Assembly (NCBI GenBank): GCA_050299335.1
Contig: JBNKVT010000002.1
Span: forward strand, 33,629-97,628
Direction of reading: 5' to 3'
DNA from: JBNKVT01 sp050299335
Lineage (GTDB): Bacteria > Pseudomonadota > Alphaproteobacteria > Rhodobacterales > Rhodobacteraceae
DNA length: 64,000 nt
The notes beneath the pieces were generated by a model. That model was not told where the DNA came from. It saw nothing but the letters and a program-made list of their open reading frames with translations, and made no database searches. Shown one piece after another: positions 52,495 to 61,305 of this stretch (position 1 is its first letter; each line of letters starts with the position of its first letter). The translations under genes and the position numbers were made by a program.

Positions 52495-52648
52495 GATCCG
52501 GGCTTTACACCGGCGCGATGGCGGAGGGAAGAATGCGCGGCCACGAAACCCGGCGCGCCGTGTCTTGGAGGAGGCCCCGACAATGGGACGGGTTCCGGAA
52601 GCGCCGCGCGGAATTGAGCCTGGCCGAATTGCCCGCTATCCTTCACCC

Positions 52649-53362
52649 ATGACCTACGCCCGCCCCGTTGAAACCGATCTGTACGAGCCCGTCAAACGGC
52701 TGCTGGAGGATCAGGGATACGAGGTCAAGGCCGAGATCGGAGCGGCGGATGTGGTGGCGTTGCGCGGCGACGAGGCGCCGGTGATCGTGGAGCTGAAGAC
52801 CGGGTTCTCGCTGACGCTGTTCCACCAGGCGATCGCGCGGCAGGCGATGAGCGATGCGGTCTATATCGCGGTGCCGCGCGGTGCGGGGCGGCGGTTTGCC
52901 GCGGCGCTGAAGAGCAATGTGGCGCTGTGCCGGCGTCTGGGTCTCGGGCTGGTGACGGTGCGGCTGCGGGACGGTTTTGCCGAGGTGCATCTGGACCCCG
53001 CGCCTTACAGTCCACGGATTTCCGCGGTGCGGAAGGGACGGCTGCTGCGGGAATTCGCGCGGCGCGTCGGCGATCCGAATACCGGCGGGTCGCGGCGGGG
53101 CGGGCTGGTGACCGCCTATCGGCAGGACGCGCTGCGGTGTCTGGCCTATCTGCGGGAAAACGGTGCTGCAAAGGGGGCGGAAGTGGCGGCGGCGACCGGG
53201 GTTGCCGTGGCGACACGGATCATGGCGGATGACCATTATGGCTGGTTCGAGCGGGTGCAAAGGGGGGTGTACGCCCTGACACCGAAGGGCGAGGCGGCAG
53301 CGGTGGAGTATGCCGCCGATCTGCCAGGGCTGGAGCCGAACCGGGAGGCTGCGCCCGAGTAG
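52649..53362 (+). CDS. DUF2161 family protein with PD-(D/E)XK nuclease-like core
   Basis: 237 residues from the ATG at 52649 (MTYARPVETDLYEPVKRLLE). GAADVVALRGDEAPVIVELK gives Asp, Glu and Lys in the order of PD-(D/E)XK enzymes, and FHQAIARQAMSDAVYIAVPR follows as in restriction-endonuclease-like folds. The C-terminal 80 residues (YRQDALRCLAYLREN...ATGVAVATRIMADDHYGWFERVQRGVYAL) look like a winged helix. DUF2161 proteins are annotated as possible phosphodiesterases; the target is unknown. The start is divergent from the gamma-glutamyltransferase gene. Confidence 0.8.
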   Translation: MTYARPVETDLYEPVKRLLEDQGYEVKAEIGAADVVALRGDEAPVIVELKTGFSLTLFHQAIARQAMSDAVYIAVPRGAGRRFAAALKSNVALCRRLGLGLVTVRLRDGFAEVHLDPAPYSPRISAVRKGRLLREFARRVGDPNTGGSRRGGLVTAYRQDALRCLAYLRENGAAKGAEVAAATGVAVATRIMADDHYGWFERVQRGVYALTPKGEAAAVEYAADLPGLEPNREAAPE

Positions 53363-53386
53363 CCCCCCATGCGACGCCCGCTCCTG

Positions 53387-53931
53387 TCAGGGCCGGGCGC
53401 TGGACGGGAACTCGGCGACCGCACCATTGGGATGGGCGGTGATCCAGGGGGTCTCGTAGACGCCGGCGGTGTCGCCGACGCGGACCAGCCCGAGGAGACG
53501 ACTTTCCTGGCCGTATTGCAGCCCATAGGCGCCCGCACCGGACAGCCGAGGTAATAGGCGAAGCGGCGCACCGTCTCGACCCCCAGCCCGTCATCGGCGG
53601 TCTGGGAATCGTTGGTGGCCGAGGCGACGAGGCAGGAATGGATCTCGACCCCGTAGCCATGCGGCGTCATGTAGGGCGCCAGAAAGGCCAGTTCCCCCGA
53701 ATAGGGCCCGATCCCCTGGCCGATGCCGACATGGCCGCGATTGCCGTGGCCGTTCCAGATCATGGTATAGATCGAGCGTTCGTTGCGGACGCGCGCGATG
53801 ATGGTATTGACGATCTGCGTCACCGAATAGGCGCGGGGAATGGTCAGATGCACCACATCGCTCAGCCCCTCATGGCGCTGGAAGAAGAGGCCGCGGTCGA
53901 AGATATCGTCCGCATGGACGTAAACGATCAT
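53387..53931 (-). pseudogene. Frameshifted gene with caspase-like His/Cys arrangement
   Basis: From the ATG at 53931 the frame encodes about 127 sensible residues (MIVYVHADDIFDRGLFF to RRFAYYL), then turns into Ser/Pro/Arg-rich noise running to 53236 and overlapping the DUF2161 gene. In the neighbouring frame the sequence continues well: YGLQYGQESRLLGLVRV, VYETPWITAHPNGAVAEF, and a TGA at 53387-53389. A one-base shift near 53530-53552 is the simplest explanation. His62 in WNGHGNRGHVG and Cys100 in VEIHSCLVAS are spaced like the dyad of caspase/CHAT-type folds. Either a recent pseudogene or a sequencing error; the function is unknown. Confidence 0.62.
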
Positions 53932-53977
53932 CGAAGAGCCTTTCTGTCTGTATCTGGTCTGGATGCTTTTTTATCAA

Positions 53978-54025
53978 GAGCAAAACCGGATCAGATTGAA
54001 CCAATCTGATCCTAGGATTTTGCTC
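53978..54025. repeat. Two-tier palindrome, first of a tandem pair
   Basis: Outer arms GAGCAAAA (53978-53985) and TTTTGCTC (54018-54025). Inner arms GGATCAGATT (53988-53997) and AATCTGATCC (54003-54012) with loop GAACC. All arms pair perfectly. It lies 47 bp upstream of the frameshifted gene. Confidence 0.8.
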
Positions 54026-54040
54026 AAGCCTACGTCTCTG

Positions 54041-54087
54041 GACCAAAATTCTTTTTCAGACTGATTCAGTCTGAAACGATTTTGGTC
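54041..54087. repeat. Two-tier palindrome, second of a tandem pair
   Basis: Outer arms GACCAAAAT (54041-54049) and ATTTTGGTC (54079-54087). Inner arms TTTCAGACT (54054-54062) and AGTCTGAAA (54068-54076) with loop GATTC. Same architecture and length as the first palindrome 15 bp away, but different arm sequences. Confidence 0.8.
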
Positions 54088-54359
54088 TAAACGGAAGCAA
54101 TCCAGCATCCACTTGGTGAAAAAGCGCACGGATCGGCAAAAGTCTTTGCGGGAAATGGCGGACGGATCGGGCGGCTCGGGGCATGCGAACCCTTGAGAAG
54201 GGGGCGGGCGATTCTCCGTTTCGGGTCCAATATCTGCGACAGTACCGGCCCCGACCCACAAAATCGGCAGATTTTCGCTACGATCTGCCGGGAATGGGGC
54301 AGAAATCCCACTCCGGTACCGCCTCGCCCCTTTACCGCCCCGAGGCCACGCCCCTATAA

Positions 54360-55460
<1,101 letters not shown>

Positions 55461-55511
55461 TCCGGCGCATCCGCGCAATCCCGGGGCGTCTGACATCGGA
55501 GAATTGCCCCC

Positions 55512-56432
55512 TTGGCCTCGCAAAACCCGAATGATGTGAACATGTTGAAGACAGTCCGCCGGATCGTCTTTTCGCTGGTCGTCGTCTTCCTGCTTGGCCT
55601 CTTCATCCTCTGGCGTATCGACAACCCCAGGGTCGAAGCGATCCGGATGGCCATCGTCGACCGGTTCGTGCCCAGCTTCGACTGGACGATCACCCCGGTG
55701 ACCTCGGTGACCAAGATGGTTTCTGATGTGCGCTCCTATGACGATCTCTACGAGCAGAACCGCGAATTGCGCCGCGAGTTGCAGCGGATGAAGGGCTGGC
55801 GCGAGGCGGCGCTGCAGCTTGAGGAACGCAACGCCCGGCTGATGGCGCTGAACAATGTCCGCCTCAGCCCCCGGCAGTCCTTCGTCACCGGCGAAGTGCT
55901 GGCGGATTCGGGCTCGCCCTTCCGGCAGTCGGCGCTGTTGAATATCGGTCGCATCGATGGGGTGACAGACGGCTCGGCGGCGGTGGACGGGCTGGGGCTG
56001 GTGGGCCGGATTTCCGGGGTCGGGGACCAGTCCTCGCGGATCATCCTTCTGACCGACATCAACTCGAAAGTGCCGACGATCGTGCAGCCTTCGGGGCAAA
56101 AAGCGCTCTTGTCAGGCGACAATACCTCAGCCCCGCCGCTGGAATTCGTCGAGGACCCCGAGAATGTCCGGCCCGGAGACCGCGTCGTGACCTCGGGCGA
56201 TGGCGGGGTCTATCCCTCGGGGATCCTCGTCGGCCAGGTGGCCGTGGGCCCGGACGGGCGGCTGCGCGTCCGGCTGGCGGCAGATTATCGGCGGCTGGAA
56301 TTCATCCGGGTGCTCCTGCGCAATCCCCAGGAACGCATCGAGGGGCCGGGGGACCTGATCGGGCCACGTCTGCCCGAACCCGACATCCTGCCCGATATCC
56401 TCAGCCAGAGCGACGGGAGCCCGTCGCAATGA
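55512..56432 (+). CDS. mreC: Rod shape-determining protein MreC
   Basis: 306 residues from a TTG at 55512, supported by GGAGAA at 55498-55503; an ATG further downstream would remove the cytoplasmic tail. One membrane helix (about 18-38). A periplasmic coiled coil (YEQNRELRRELQRMKGW, LEERNARLMALNN) and the beta-barrel domain (GRIDGVTDGSAAVDGLGLVG, GDRVVTSGDGGVYPSG) follow. Acidic/Pro-rich C-terminal tail. It links MreB with the penicillin-binding protein and RodA of the elongasome. Confidence 0.94.
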   Translation: MASQNPNDVNMLKTVRRIVFSLVVVFLLGLFILWRIDNPRVEAIRMAIVDRFVPSFDWTITPVTSVTKMVSDVRSYDDLYEQNRELRRELQRMKGWREAALQLEERNARLMALNNVRLSPRQSFVTGEVLADSGSPFRQSALLNIGRIDGVTDGSAAVDGLGLVGRISGVGDQSSRIILLTDINSKVPTIVQPSGQKALLSGDNTSAPPLEFVEDPENVRPGDRVVTSGDGGVYPSGILVGQVAVGPDGRLRVRLAADYRRLEFIRVLLRNPQERIEGPGDLIGPRLPEPDILPDILSQSDGSPSQ

Positions 56433-56962
56433 GCGGCTCGATCCTCTGGCTGCAATGGGCGCTCTATGTACTGGTATCGCTTCTGGCGATCCTGTTTCCG
56501 CTCCTGCCGCTCGGCATGGACGGCGCACAGCCGGTGCTGCCGGATCTGTTCTACGTGATCACCGCGGTCTGGGTGGTGCGGCGTCCCGAAAGCGCGCCAT
56601 TCCTCCTGGTGGCGGCCCTGGCGCTGGTGGCGGATTTCCTGCTCACCCGGCCACCCGGGCTCTGGGCGCTGATGACGCTTTTGGGGGTGGAATTCCTGCG
56701 CGGGCAGCGCGAGGTGATGCGCGACCGGGTCTATCTCAACGAATGGTTCACCGGGGCGGCGGTCTTTGCGGTCATGCTGATGCTGAACGGCCTCATCCTG
56801 ACAGTCGCCCTGGTGCCGACCCCCGATACCGGCGAAAGCTGGCCGCTGTGGTTCGCGACCACACTCAGCCTGCCGGTTGCCGTGGTGGTGCTGCATTACG
56901 GTCTCTATATCCGCTGGCCGAAACCGACCGAGCGGCTGCGCCAGTTCGGGTGGCTGACATGA
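56429..56962 (+). CDS. mreD: Rod shape-determining protein MreD
   Basis: 177 residues with four to five hydrophobic helices, starting WLQWALYVLVSLLAILFPLL. TRPPGLWALMTLLGVEFLRGQ is the family segment, followed by a charged loop. A polytopic inner-membrane component of the elongasome. The start overlaps the mreC stop by 4 bp, and the stop overlaps the mrdA start by 4 bp. Confidence 0.9.
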   Translation: MSGSILWLQWALYVLVSLLAILFPLLPLGMDGAQPVLPDLFYVITAVWVVRRPESAPFLLVAALALVADFLLTRPPGLWALMTLLGVEFLRGQREVMRDRVYLNEWFTGAAVFAVMLMLNGLILTVALVPTPDTGESWPLWFATTLSLPVAVVVLHYGLYIRWPKPTERLRQFGWLT

Positions 56963-58986
56963 GACGGCCCGAGGCGAAGGGCAACGGGCATGTCACCCGG
57001 CGGGGGCTGGTGATGCTGGGGCTGCAGGCCGGGGTCATCGGGCTTCTGGGGCTCAGGATGCGGACGCTGCAGGTCGAGCAGGCCGACGAATTCCGGCTCC
57101 TGGCCGAGGAAAACCGCATCAATATCCGCCTCCTGCCCCCCGCGCGCGGGCTGATTTATGACCGCAACGGCAATGTGCTGGCCGAGAACCGGCAGAACTA
57201 CCGCGTCACCATCGTCCGCGAACAGGCGGGCGACGTCGCCGCCGCGCTCCGCCGCCTCGCCCGGCTGATCCCGCTCAGCGCCGAGGAACAGGCCGATGTC
57301 CTGAAGGAGGTCAATCGCCGCTCGGCTTTCGTACCGATCACCGTGACCGAGCATCTGACCTGGGAGGAAGTCGCCCGCGTCGCCGCCAACGCCCCCTCGC
57401 TGCCGGGGATCACCCCCGAGGTGGGGCTGTCGCGGCATTATCCGGACGGCTATCCGGTGGCGCATGTGGTGGGCTATGTCGGGCCGGTCTCGGAGCGCGA
57501 CCTGGAAAATCTCGAGGACCCCGACCCGGTGCTGCAGATCCCGAAATTCCAGATCGGCAAGACCGGGGTCGAACAGCGCATGGAAGAGGCGCTGCGGGGT
57601 GCGGCCGGCAATAGCCGCATCGAGGTCAACGCCATGGGCCGGGTGATGCGCGAAATCGACCGCCGCGAGGGGGTCTCGGGCAAGGACCTGCATCTGACCA
57701 TCGACCAGGCGCTGCAGGCCTTCGCGCTGGAGCGGATGGCCAGCGAAAGCGCCGCCGCCGTGGTGATCGACGTGACCAATGGCGATATCGTCGCCTCGGC
57801 CTCGGCACCAGGCTTCGATCCCAACGACTTCGTCTTCGGAATATCGACCGGCAAGTGGAACGCGCTTCTCAACAACGACCACCGCCCGCTGTCGAACAAG
57901 GCGGTCTCGGGGGCCTATCCGCCGGGCTCGACCTTCAAGATGGTGGTGGCGCTGGCAGCACTGGAGGCCGGCGAGATCAGCCCCGGCGAGACGATCTGGT
58001 GCGGTGGCTATCATCAGCTGGGCAACCGGCGGTTCCACTGCTGGAAGGGCGGCGGGCATGGGCATGTGAACCTCAACCTGTCGCTGAAGGGCTCCTGCGA
58101 CGTCTATTACTACCAGGTGGCCGAACGGGTCGGGATCGACCGGATTTCCGAGATGGCCCGTCGGCTGGGGATTGGCATCCGCCACGACCTGCCCCTGCCC
58201 GCCGTGTCCGAAGGGCTGGCCCCGACGCGGGAGTGGAAACAGCGCAACCATGACGAGGACTGGCGGATCGGGGATACGCTGAATGCCGGGATCGGCCAGG
58301 GCTTCATGCTGGCCACGCCCCTGCAACTGGCGTTGATGTCGGCGCGGATCGCCACCGGCAAGATGGTGGTGCCACGTCTGATCCGGGCCACGGACGGCAT
58401 CCCGGTGCCGGTCGAGGAACCCGCCGATCTGGGGATCGGGGCCAATGCGCTCGACCATGTGCGGCGGGGCATGATCTCGGTGGTCAATGACGCGGGCGGC
58501 ACCGCGAGGCGGTCGCGGATCGAGGTGGAGGGTATGGCGATGGCCGGCAAGACCGGGACCAGTCAGGTCCGCATCATCACCGCCGATGAACGCGCCCGCG
58601 GTGTCACCCGCAACGAGGACCTGCCCTGGAACCGCCGCGACCACGCGCTCTTCGTCTGCTACGCGCCCTATGACGCCCCGCGCTATGCCGTCTCGGTGGT
58701 GGTCGAGCACGGCGGCGGCGGCTCGGCGGCGGCGGCGCCCATTGCCCGCGACATCATGCTCTATGCGCTTCATGGCGGGCTGCCGCCGCTGGAGGCCTGG
58801 CCGCCGGGCGAGCGCGAGAAGGAGCGTCTCCGGCGCGAGTCACTGCCCGAGCCAGACATCCGCCCCGAAACCGGGGCCGGGACCGGTATCGGCACCGGGG
58901 CGGGAACAGGGATCGGAACAGGGGGCGAGGTACCCGAAACCGACCCCGCCACGGGCAGCGGTCCGCTGCCGAGCGACCGGGCATGA
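56959..58986 (+). CDS. mrdA: Penicillin-binding protein 2 (elongasome transpeptidase)
   Basis: 675 residues from the ATG at 56959 (ATGA overlap with mreD); the upstream extension of the frame runs through mreD and is noise. One N-terminal membrane helix, pedestal domain RGLIYDRNGNVLAEN. Transpeptidase motifs: SxxK in PPGSTFKMVVAL, SxN-type loop in KGSCDVYYYQ, KTGTSQV. It cross-links peptidoglycan for lateral growth with RodA. The last 45 residues are an odd low-complexity tail made of Gly-Thr-Gly-Ile/Ala repeats and a Pro/Asp end, outside the enzyme domain. Confidence 0.95.
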   Translation: MRRPEAKGNGHVTRRGLVMLGLQAGVIGLLGLRMRTLQVEQADEFRLLAEENRINIRLLPPARGLIYDRNGNVLAENRQNYRVTIVREQAGDVAAALRRLARLIPLSAEEQADVLKEVNRRSAFVPITVTEHLTWEEVARVAANAPSLPGITPEVGLSRHYPDGYPVAHVVGYVGPVSERDLENLEDPDPVLQIPKFQIGKTGVEQRMEEALRGAAGNSRIEVNAMGRVMREIDRREGVSGKDLHLTIDQALQAFALERMASESAAAVVIDVTNGDIVASASAPGFDPNDFVFGISTGKWNALLNNDHRPLSNKAVSGAYPPGSTFKMVVALAALEAGEISPGETIWCGGYHQLGNRRFHCWKGGGHGHVNLNLSLKGSCDVYYYQVAERVGIDRISEMARRLGIGIRHDLPLPAVSEGLAPTREWKQRNHDEDWRIGDTLNAGIGQGFMLATPLQLALMSARIATGKMVVPRLIRATDGIPVPVEEPADLGIGANALDHVRRGMISVVNDAGGTARRSRIEVEGMAMAGKTGTSQVRIITADERARGVTRNEDLPWNRRDHALFVCYAPYDAPRYAVSVVVEHGGGGSAAAAPIARDIMLYALHGGLPPLEAWPPGEREKERLRRESLPEPDIRPETGAGTGIGTGAGTGIGTGGEVPETDPATGSGPLPSDRA

Positions 58987-58993
58987 AGCGGCG

Positions 58994-60133
58994 ATGAGCT
59001 ATTTCGACCAATTCTACCGGCCAAGACCCACGGGGCTGCGCAAGATTCTCTACCTGAACTGGGCGCTGGTGCTGCTGGTCTGCGCCGTCGCCGTGGCCGG
59101 GTTCGGGATGCTCTATTCGGTGGCGGGCGGCGATATCGACCCCTGGGCGCGGCAGCAGATGATCCGCTTTGGCGCCGGGCTCGGCCTCATGTTCGTGGTG
59201 GCGATGATCCCGATCCGCTTCTGGCGCGGTCTGGCACCCTTCGCCTATCTCGGGGCGATCCTGCTTCTGGTCTATGTCGAGTTCTTCGGTTCAGTCGGCA
59301 TGGGCGCGCAGCGCTGGATCGATCTGGGGTTCCTGCGCCTGCAGCCCTCCGAGGTCATGAAGGTGGCGCTGGTGATGGTCCTCGCCCTCTATTATGACTG
59401 GCTGGCACCGGAGAGGGTCTCGCATATCGGCTGGGTGACCCTGCCGCTGACGCTGATCCTGATCCCGACCGCCCTGGTGCTGACCCAGCCCGATCTCGGC
59501 ACGGCGATCCTCCTGCTGGCCGGTGGCGGCGTGGTGATGTTCCTCGCCGGGGTCTCCTACTGGTATTTCGGGGCGGCGATTGCCTCTGGCGTCGGGGTGA
59601 TAACGGCGGTGATGTATTCGCAAGGCACCTCCTGGCAGATCCTGAAGGATTATCAGTACAAGCGCATCCAGACCTTCCTCGACCCGTCGCTCGATCCGCT
59701 GGGGGCGGGCTATCACATCACCCAGTCGAAGATCGCGCTCGGCTCGGGCGGGTTGACCGGGCGGGGGTTCATGCAAGGCACCCAGACACGGCTGAACTTT
59801 CTGCCGGAAAAACACACCGATTTCATCTTCACCACGCTCGCCGAGGAATTCGGCTTCGTCGGCTCGATCTCGCTGCTCGGCCTCTACGCGCTGATCGTTG
59901 TCTTCTGCGTCGTCTCCGCCATCCGTAATCGCGACCGGTTCGGCTCGCTTCTGACCGGCGGGTTGGCGGCGACGTTCTTCTTCTTTTTCGCCGCCAACAT
60001 GGCGATGGTCATGGGCCTGATCCCGGTCGTCGGCGTGCCGCTGCCGCTGGTCTCCTATGGCGGTTCGGCGATGCTGGTGCTGATGGGCGCCTTCGGGCTG
60101 ATCCAGTCGGCGCATGTCCATCGGCCCCGATGA
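58994..60133 (+). CDS. rodA: Peptidoglycan glycosyltransferase RodA
   Basis: 379 residues from the ATG at 58994; the frame upstream lies within mrdA and is noise. SEDS family with about ten membrane helices. WIDLGFLRLQPSEVMKVALV and TQPDLGTAILLLAGGG hold conserved SEDS residues, and LNFLPEKHTDFIFTTLAEEFGFVG (in pieces) holds the active-site loop. GLIPVVGVPLPLVSYGGSAM is the last signature. It polymerises glycan strands with PBP2. It starts 7 bp after mrdA and overlaps ghrA by 4 bp. Confidence 0.96.
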   Translation: MSYFDQFYRPRPTGLRKILYLNWALVLLVCAVAVAGFGMLYSVAGGDIDPWARQQMIRFGAGLGLMFVVAMIPIRFWRGLAPFAYLGAILLLVYVEFFGSVGMGAQRWIDLGFLRLQPSEVMKVALVMVLALYYDWLAPERVSHIGWVTLPLTLILIPTALVLTQPDLGTAILLLAGGGVVMFLAGVSYWYFGAAIASGVGVITAVMYSQGTSWQILKDYQYKRIQTFLDPSLDPLGAGYHITQSKIALGSGGLTGRGFMQGTQTRLNFLPEKHTDFIFTTLAEEFGFVGSISLLGLYALIVVFCVVSAIRNRDRFGSLLTGGLAATFFFFFAANMAMVMGLIPVVGVPLPLVSYGGSAMLVLMGAFGLIQSAHVHRPR

Positions 60134-61065
60134 GGATCAACGCGCTCTTTTCCGGCACCGAGGCGCAGTGGCGCGACTGGGAACTGCCTTTGCAGACCGC
60201 CTTTGCCATTGCCGATCTCGACGTGACCCTTTCTCGGGACCTGCCGCCCGGGATGGCCGACTACATCATCTGCACCCCCGCCGGTCCGGTGAAGGATTTC
60301 TCGGTTTTTCCCCGCCTCAAGGCCGTCATGAGCCTCTGGGCCGGGGTCGAGACGCTGACCGCCAACGAGACCCTGAAGGTCCCGCTCTGCCGCATGGTCG
60401 ATCCGGGCCTGACCGAGGGGATGACCGAATGGGTGACGGGGCATGTCCTGAGGCACCATCTCGGCATGGATGCCCATATCCACGGTCAGGACGGGGTGTG
60501 GAGAAACGGCGTAATACCGCCCCTGGCGCGGGACCGGACGGTCGGGGTGCTGGGGCTGGGCGAATTGGGCCAGGCGGCAGCGACGGCTCTGGCGGGGCTC
60601 AACTTCCGGGTCGCGGGCTGGAGCCGGTCGGAAAAGCGCATCGACGGGATCGCCTGTCACCACGGCGAGGCCGGGCTGGCCGATCTGCTGGAAAAGAGCG
60701 AGATTTTGGTCCTGCTGCTGCCGCATACAGCCGCAACCGAAAGCCTATTGAACGCCGAAAGGCTGGCGCTGCTGCCGGAAGGGGCGGTAATCGTCAATCC
60801 CGGGCGCGGGGCGCTGATCGATGACGTCGCGTTGCTCGCCGCACTCGACAAGGGCCATCTTGCCCATGCCACGCTCGACGTCTTTCGTGCCGAACCCCTG
60901 CCGCCCGACCACCCGTTCTGGGCCCATCCCCGCGTCACCGTCACGCCCCATATCGCCTCGGAAACCCGGCCCGAGACAGCCTCGAAGACCATCGCGGCGA
61001 ATATCGCCCGTGCCGAGGCAGGAGAAAGCCTGGCCCATGTGGTGGACCGCGCGGCAGGGTACTGA
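60130..61065 (+). CDS. ghrA: Glyoxylate/hydroxypyruvate reductase A family protein
   Basis: 311 residues of the D-2-hydroxyacid dehydrogenase family. TVGVLGLGELGQAAATAL is the NAD(P)-binding motif. SLWAGVE and DPGLTEGMTEWV in the N-terminal part are GhrA-type landmarks. Catalytic residues: Arg in VNPGRGALID region, Glu in FRAEPLPPDHPFW, His in VTPHIASETRPETA. It reduces glyoxylate or hydroxypyruvate with NADPH. Coupled to rodA by an ATGA overlap, an unusual partner for a cell-shape operon. Confidence 0.87.
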   Translation: MRINALFSGTEAQWRDWELPLQTAFAIADLDVTLSRDLPPGMADYIICTPAGPVKDFSVFPRLKAVMSLWAGVETLTANETLKVPLCRMVDPGLTEGMTEWVTGHVLRHHLGMDAHIHGQDGVWRNGVIPPLARDRTVGVLGLGELGQAAATALAGLNFRVAGWSRSEKRIDGIACHHGEAGLADLLEKSEILVLLLPHTAATESLLNAERLALLPEGAVIVNPGRGALIDDVALLAALDKGHLAHATLDVFRAEPLPPDHPFWAHPRVTVTPHIASETRPETASKTIAANIARAEAGESLAHVVDRAAGY

Positions 61066-61112
61066 GCCTCTCCGGCTGAAATGCCCTCGGGACTGAAGGC
61101 GGGGGCCGTCCA

Positions 61113-61154
61113 GAACCTCCCCCCTGACCCCCCTCCCAGAGGGAGGGGGGAACC
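61113..61154. repeat. Dispersed GC-rich palindromic repeat (family P, copy 3, inverted)
   Basis: GAACCTCCCCCCTGACCCCC followed by CTCCCAGAGGGAGGGGGGAA is the reverse complement of the unit at 6169-6211, with a few changes. It lies in the 240-bp gap between ghrA and prpE. Confidence 0.7.
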
Positions 61155-61305
61155 GGCACCATCGCGACCCGCCCCCCTGCCCCAACCGGCATGAAATGTG
61201 GAAAGGGAAGGGCACGGTCGGACAATTGCGGGCTATGTCCAGGAGGTACATTCCAAATGGGAGCGATGCCGCTAATATGAGGCAAGACACTCGGAGGAGG
61301 AATCG

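Noticed and set aside
56455..58986. 843-residue version of penicillin-binding protein 2
   Set aside because: The first 168 codons lie inside mreD in another frame and have no similarity to the protein; the ATGA start at 56959 fits.
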